Source of the DNA: Asterionellopsis glacialis
Lineage: Eukaryota; Bacillariophyta; Plagiogrammaphyceae; Rhaphoneidales; Asterionellopsidaceae
DNA: 22,746 nt
Assembly: GCA_014885115.2 (NCBI GenBank)
Contig: WKLE02004334.1
Coordinates: forward strand, 1-22,746
Reading direction: 5' to 3'
The notes beneath the pieces are model-generated. The model saw nothing but the letters and a program-made list of their open reading frames with translations. It searched no databases and was not told where the DNA came from. Positions 18,414 through 22,746 of this stretch are shown here, piece by piece. Numbering within the stretch: the stretch's first letter is position 1; each line of letters opens with the position of its first letter. Made by a program: the position numbers and the translations under genes.

Positions 18414-20108
18414 GATGTATTATTCCTTGTTTGTGTTTGAGAAAGAAAACTTTCTTGATAGTATAAAGAGACCTTGTGTGTCTATTATTTTACTCGAAAA
18501 AGCTTTCTCGAATATTTTCAACTTTTGGGAAATGTGTCAGACCACGCTTTGCTGTGCGCTGCTTTTGTGGGTGTTTGCTCTGTATGGAATGTCCCTCAGT
18601 GAAATCGGTGTATCACTCAACTCTCTCTGTGTGTGTAGAGGATTCTCTCTTGCTAGACAATAGAAAGTTTTACTAAGTACTCGTAATCACCACCACCTGT
18701 TTTCTCCTGTCTCATCTAACTATGCGTAGACTTGTCACGATTCTACTGATGAGAAAGTATGTATTTGCAATCAATTCTCGTTCAACTAAACAGATTTTGT
18801 GGCGTAGCACCTTCCACTCAGGCTTGGTCCAATTTACTACGGCAGTACTGTGCGTACGTTCAAAAAGGTTTATTTGGAGAGAAGAGGGCAGAAGTAGGAA
18901 GTACCAGATAATACGAGCTCGCAAGGTACAGTACGATTGAAAGAAAAAAGAAGACCATGTCACTTCACGTACATCCTGGTATTGAAGTGTCCGATGTCAC
19001 CTGACTATAGCGTAATATGAGGGATCCTACAAGACGGATTAGTGTTCGGCTCGATAAAGAGTACAAACAAATGATTGGTACTCGAAGAGCTTGTTATGTG
19101 ACCTATCAAATGATGCGACTTAGAAGATACGACAAAGATGTGTAGAAAACTGTGTACCTGGTACGACCTAACCAATTGCCGGAAGTATAATTATTTGCCT
19201 GCATCGTCGGAATTTCGACCTTCCGTAGTAACAATGTTTCTGTACCCTTTGAAGATGACACGACTATTCTTCGCTCAATACGGAACATAGTAGTAGGAAA
19301 ACAGTAAGACAGAACAAGACCACGTCAGACGAATAGGGCCATGCTTTCGCTCCTTCCGACCTCAAGTGATAAACATAATTTTCGACTGATGCCTTGTTGT
19401 ACCTATGACAAGCAATATTTATTTTAAAACTTAACGATTATTTTATATCAAGATAGGAAAAGGTGCATTTATATAGGGCAATAGCATAAAAAAATTAACA
19501 TAAGTATAACAATCAGCATCTGGTATGGAATGTTTGCTAATTTAGGTTGAAAAGAGTACAATCTGTTGATGAATAAATTTATTTATGGCCGAGTGACATC
19601 TTCTGTAGTTTACTGTCTTGCCACGCGAGATCGGTTGCCACATCATTCTTCCTAAGCAGATGTTTCCAGTCTTCAACTTTCTAGCGCTGATTGTTGTTTT
19701 TTCGCGTACGAGTAAAATAGCGGGCGGAGATACCCTTCCAAAAGTCAGAAAGTTATGGGCCTAATTAAAAAAGGAGGTCCTATGACCTTCCAAAAATAAG
19801 AACGATAGTACGAAAGTCAAACACATGAAATCCCTTCTTCTTGATTGGCTCATAACGAATTTCACTGATAACAAGACTATGCCTTCTACATTGGCTTTTA
19901 TATTAAATATAAAAGCCTATGTTTATCATCTGGTATTTTTCTTAATACTATATATGAAATTCCATCTGTCCACGCTCCCCCCGCCTACGCATTCTTTTAT
20001 TTTACCAGTACTAAATAGGTACAGTCAGTTCAATTAGGCCCAAAAAATTTCAATAAGTCCTTGTACTGTACAGACAGTATCATCTGATATTATTTTTTCT
20101 GTTATTCC
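18414..20108. other. Gene-poor region
   Basis: About 1.7 kb. The first few hundred bases should hold the promoter of the minus-strand gene ending at 17076. The rest has only short frames without recognisable features. TGCCACATCATTCTT at 19636-19650 recurs exactly at 20672-20686, pointing to old repeat DNA. Confidence 0.4.
19893..19917. repeat. Perfect 12-bp inverted repeat (GGCTTTTATATT)
   Basis: GGCTTTTATATT and AATATAAAAGCC are exact complements around a single A. It could form a hairpin in RNA or be a palindromic binding site; no gene lies nearby. Confidence 0.85.
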
Positions 20109-20690
20109 ACTACTACGAACCACGAGAAGAATTCTTAAACGTGAATAATAAGTAAAAGTTGTTCACTATCTCACGTGAATTCGCCCTCTTCTCGTTATCT
20201 CCCGACCTACTGACGTGGTGATGGAGCTTTGGGCTCTTTTTTACAATGTTAGTACAACAAGTTGAAAACAGATTGTAATAAATAATGTAGGACCTACAAG
20301 TTAAGTACAACCAGAAAAAAATATAGTAGCTGTTCTACTCCCGACGAAAGAAATTTCTAAACGTGAATAATATTAATAAAAGTGGTTTACTTTTTCAACT
20401 GATTGCCCCTCCTGCTCTTTATCTCTACTCCACTTTTACCGAAGTGATGCTAGTATGACAACTTCAAGTACCTATGCTGTATTGAAGTAAATGAATACAT
20501 AAAATATTTCACCCAGAAAAAATATATTTATTAACTGACTACTGTATCATTTTTTTCTCTCTTCTACTACTCCCGACAAGATCTCACTTTTTCGTTGTCT
20601 CTCAACCTGCTGGTACTGGAGCTTTTCCTACCAGGGTCTTAGTATTTTCAATTATTACAACTTGAACTATTCTGCCACATCATTCTTTCG
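20109..20690. repeat. Diverged tandem repeat, ~225-bp unit, about 2.5 copies
   Basis: Copy 1 (about 20109-20336) and copy 2 (about 20337-20568) share AAACGTGAATAATA (20137 and 20359), a pyrimidine-rich TCTTTATCTC-like block, GTGATG, CAGAAAAAA and CTACTCCCGAC. A third, partly deleted copy starts at ~20567 and shares CTACTCCCGAC, TTCGTTGTCTCTCAACCTGC and TGGAGCTTT. Spacing of shared blocks is 222-232 bp. Copies are strongly diverged. Confidence 0.65.
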
Positions 20691-21070
20691 AGTGACGGTA
20701 CCTACTTATTCTTTTATACACCTCTCTCTTAAAAACAGATCTTCTCCAAACAGTACCAGGTACGACCCTACAATTCTTACTAGTTCTTCATCTCCGATAA
20801 TACAAAGTGACAGTGCTGCCTTTTCATTGCCTCAATATAAACTTGAACGTACCTGTATATGTAGAGGTCTTTTATTTTTTGAAAAAGATATGAGAAGGAT
20901 CTTTTGCAGTACTATATTATTATAAAATTATACAACACTCTATCGCTGTCTAAAAAGTTAATAGTAGCAGAAGGACGTGCCAAAAAAGGGGGGTTCAAAA
21001 ACTATCATACATGGAAATTCCTACGTAGTACTCCTTCTTGAACAGTATACAGGCATACCAGCATCCAGCA
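20691..21070. other. Gene-poor spacer between repeat families
   Basis: About 380 bp with no convincing frame. It contains one ACCAGGTAC motif (~20755) and otherwise nothing I can name. Confidence 0.35.
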
Positions 21071-22130
21071 GACACATTCGAGACATACTCTAAACCTATC
21101 GTCAGACAGATGATTGAGACGTGAATAATATTATAAGTAGCATTACGTTGAAGATTCGATGATATTGTAGTATTGGTACTAAAGTACGTCTCCAACTAGT
21201 CAACATCTGTTCTTGATATAAAAAATGCCAGAGAGAGACACGCACAAGCTTGTTGTAGGAAATAATGATATTCAAATCGACCGACAAAAAATAATAATGA
21301 TACTGTGACCTGTACTGATGTTTATTTTCTCTCTCTTTCCCTCTCTGTTAGCTCACCCAAAAATAATATTATCATGTTCGCCGGCGATCATTGATTCAAG
21401 TAGTGAAAACACATTACAACCAAGGTCTAGATAGATTACAGTAGGTAGGGGGGGGATAACAACTTTACTGTAGAGATTAGTTACGTACAATTTATTCCAA
21501 TGATATAAAAGCTGTTTGACAACGAACTGATGTTAAAAAAATACTATCAAGATTGTCATTTAATCTGTCCACCAGGTACCGGGTACCGCCTGTACGGTTA
21601 GTCTAGAGGGATATCTCTAGTAGAGGACTCCATGAACATTTTATATATTGCACCAAACCGACACATTTGAGACATACTCTGCACCCTACCACAGATCCGT
21701 GAACTCCTACAGACGTGAAGGATACACTATCCTGTTGGAGATTCGAAATTCATAAAACTACATTGACACGAAATCAAGTCAAAATCTGCTTTTGATATCA
21801 ACACAAGATTGCTTTAGAAAAAGATATCCAATCCAATCAGAAAATACTGCGGGTTATAATGATGTCAACTCTATCTCCCAAAAATATGTTCTAATGTTTG
21901 ATTCAAGTGAAAATACAGCAGGCCTTTAGAACTAAGTCGATAGGTCTAGAGAGTAGAACAATTTGAAAAATCTCCAGACTCTAATAGAGAGAACCAGTAG
22001 CACAATTCAAAAAAAATCTTCAGACTCTACTATAGAGAGAAGCTACGTTTACTTGTATACGAAGATATTGAAGCTGTTTGACAACGAACAGATGTCCCAA
22101 AAAATTTTGCAATGAAGAATAATTTTGTTT
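21071..22130. repeat. Diverged direct duplication, ~570-bp unit, two copies
   Basis: Copy A starts at 21071 with GACACATTCGAGACATACTC, copy B at 21660 with GACACATTTGAGACATACTC. Further collinear pairs are AGACGTGAA, GTTG(A/G)AGATTCGA, TTGATTCAAGT(AGT)GAAAA, GGTCTAGA and AGCTGTTTGACAACGAAC (21510 and 22072). Offsets fall from 589 to 562 bp through indels. AGACGTGAATAATATTA links copy A to the ACGTGAATAATA repeats at 20.1-20.4 kb. Confidence 0.75.
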
Positions 22131-22746
22131 TCCAAATTGATCAACATTATCATCTTCGCAAAGTATTACGCAGTATAATTTATCGTTTGCCTTTCGTAAT
22201 CGCCCACAAAATAGCGAGCATAGTGAATATGATAAGGCAACGTCCTGCACAAACTAATGAATCTTCTCTGCAATTATTTGAGTGACACGAAGTGATATTA
22301 TCACCTGCCCCTAGTCCTACCTACATTTTCTTTGCACAGTGTACCATTTGACATCGATGTCCTACTGAGTATTATTAGACTAGCTATCTGGTTTTCGATG
22401 CGGTAATACAGAGATAGAGAAAGACGTGTCAACTTTAAAATCTTGTCGGGATCAACAAGAAGGACCAATGGATAATCCAAAGAGCCAATGGGTCCGCATT
22501 ATATATCCACTGTTTTCCCTGTCCGTTACCCGTCAAACACGTCAACATTTTCAAAAAAACTATCGGCAATGCCAACTCGATCCAGAAACCCCCGAGCAAT
22601 AATAAAATGATGAGTCACTCCGCCTGTCACTCCGCCTCCCATTCCATTCAAAATATTATCAAAAGCCTTTCAAACTTTATTTTAATCCATCCAAATATCC
22701 TCCTCCTTCTAAACTCCCTACCTCCAAATACAAGCCTGTTCTTCCA
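22131..22746. other. Right-edge region, no firm gene
   Basis: About 615 bp. A + strand frame of roughly 80 codons runs from 22381 to a TAA near 22602 (with an internal ATG at 22468) but has no recognisable domain. GTCACTCCGCCT occurs twice (22614-22637), the first preceded by TGAGTCAC. The last ~130 bp are pyrimidine-rich and may belong to the promoter of a gene beyond the window. Confidence 0.3.

Noticed and set aside
22381..22604. ~80-codon + strand frame near the right edge
   Set aside because: The composition is mildly protein-like but there is no early ATG, no recognisable domain, and the length is within chance for this AT content.

Overview
The window looks like nuclear DNA of a photosynthetic stramenopile, most likely a diatom. 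The evidence is: a digalactosyldiacylglycerol (thylakoid lipid) synthase; an 'IREYERTLGDNPSV...GP...IGW' protein of a type I recall as common in diatom genomes; Ser/Gln/Thr/Asp-rich inserts inside enzymes; mostly intronless genes with a few short (95-113 nt) GT-AG introns; and AT-rich spacers. I cannot name the species. No tRNA, rRNA, CRISPR or bacterial-style operon was seen.

Left half (1-9.95 kb), gene-dense. In order: a hypothetical protein (+, 308-1087); an mRNA cap guanine-N7 methyltransferase (-, 1328-3606), which I read as two exons with a previously hidden N-terminal exon; a von Willebrand A protein (-, 4232-5517), which I read as two exons with the short last exon ending in a prenylation-type CaaX box; a Nudix hydrolase with an interrupted Nudix box (+, 5990-6592); and a very long DGD-type galactosyltransferase loaded with low-complexity insertions (-, 6982-9948). 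These are independent housekeeping or signalling genes, not a pathway cluster.

Middle (10-15 kb), a mobile-element graveyard. It holds a 691-bp terminal-inverted-repeat element with TTA target duplications (PIF/Harbinger-like, 10568-11258). Next comes a region bounded by CTTATCACCC hairpins (11317-12676), which carries a frameshifted remnant of a piggyBac-type transposase zinc ribbon. It is followed by about 1.4 kb of AT-rich spacer with a coding-like scrap and a long fold-back hairpin (14061-14218).

Right (15-22.7 kb): a membrane-anchored histidine-phosphatase/phosphoglycerate-mutase-like gene (+, 14996-16198) and the GDNPSV-motif protein (-, 17076-18413). After these come more than 4 kb with no convincing gene. 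That stretch contains at least two families of diverged tandem repeats: a ~225-bp unit at 20.1-20.7 kb and a ~570-bp unit at 21.07-22.13 kb.

The most interesting points are the two splice-dependent protein reinterpretations (CaaX-tailed vWA protein; extra PUB-like N-terminal region on the cap methyltransferase), the 17-residue insert in the Nudix box, and the transposon relics. All family calls come from reading motifs by eye, with no database search.
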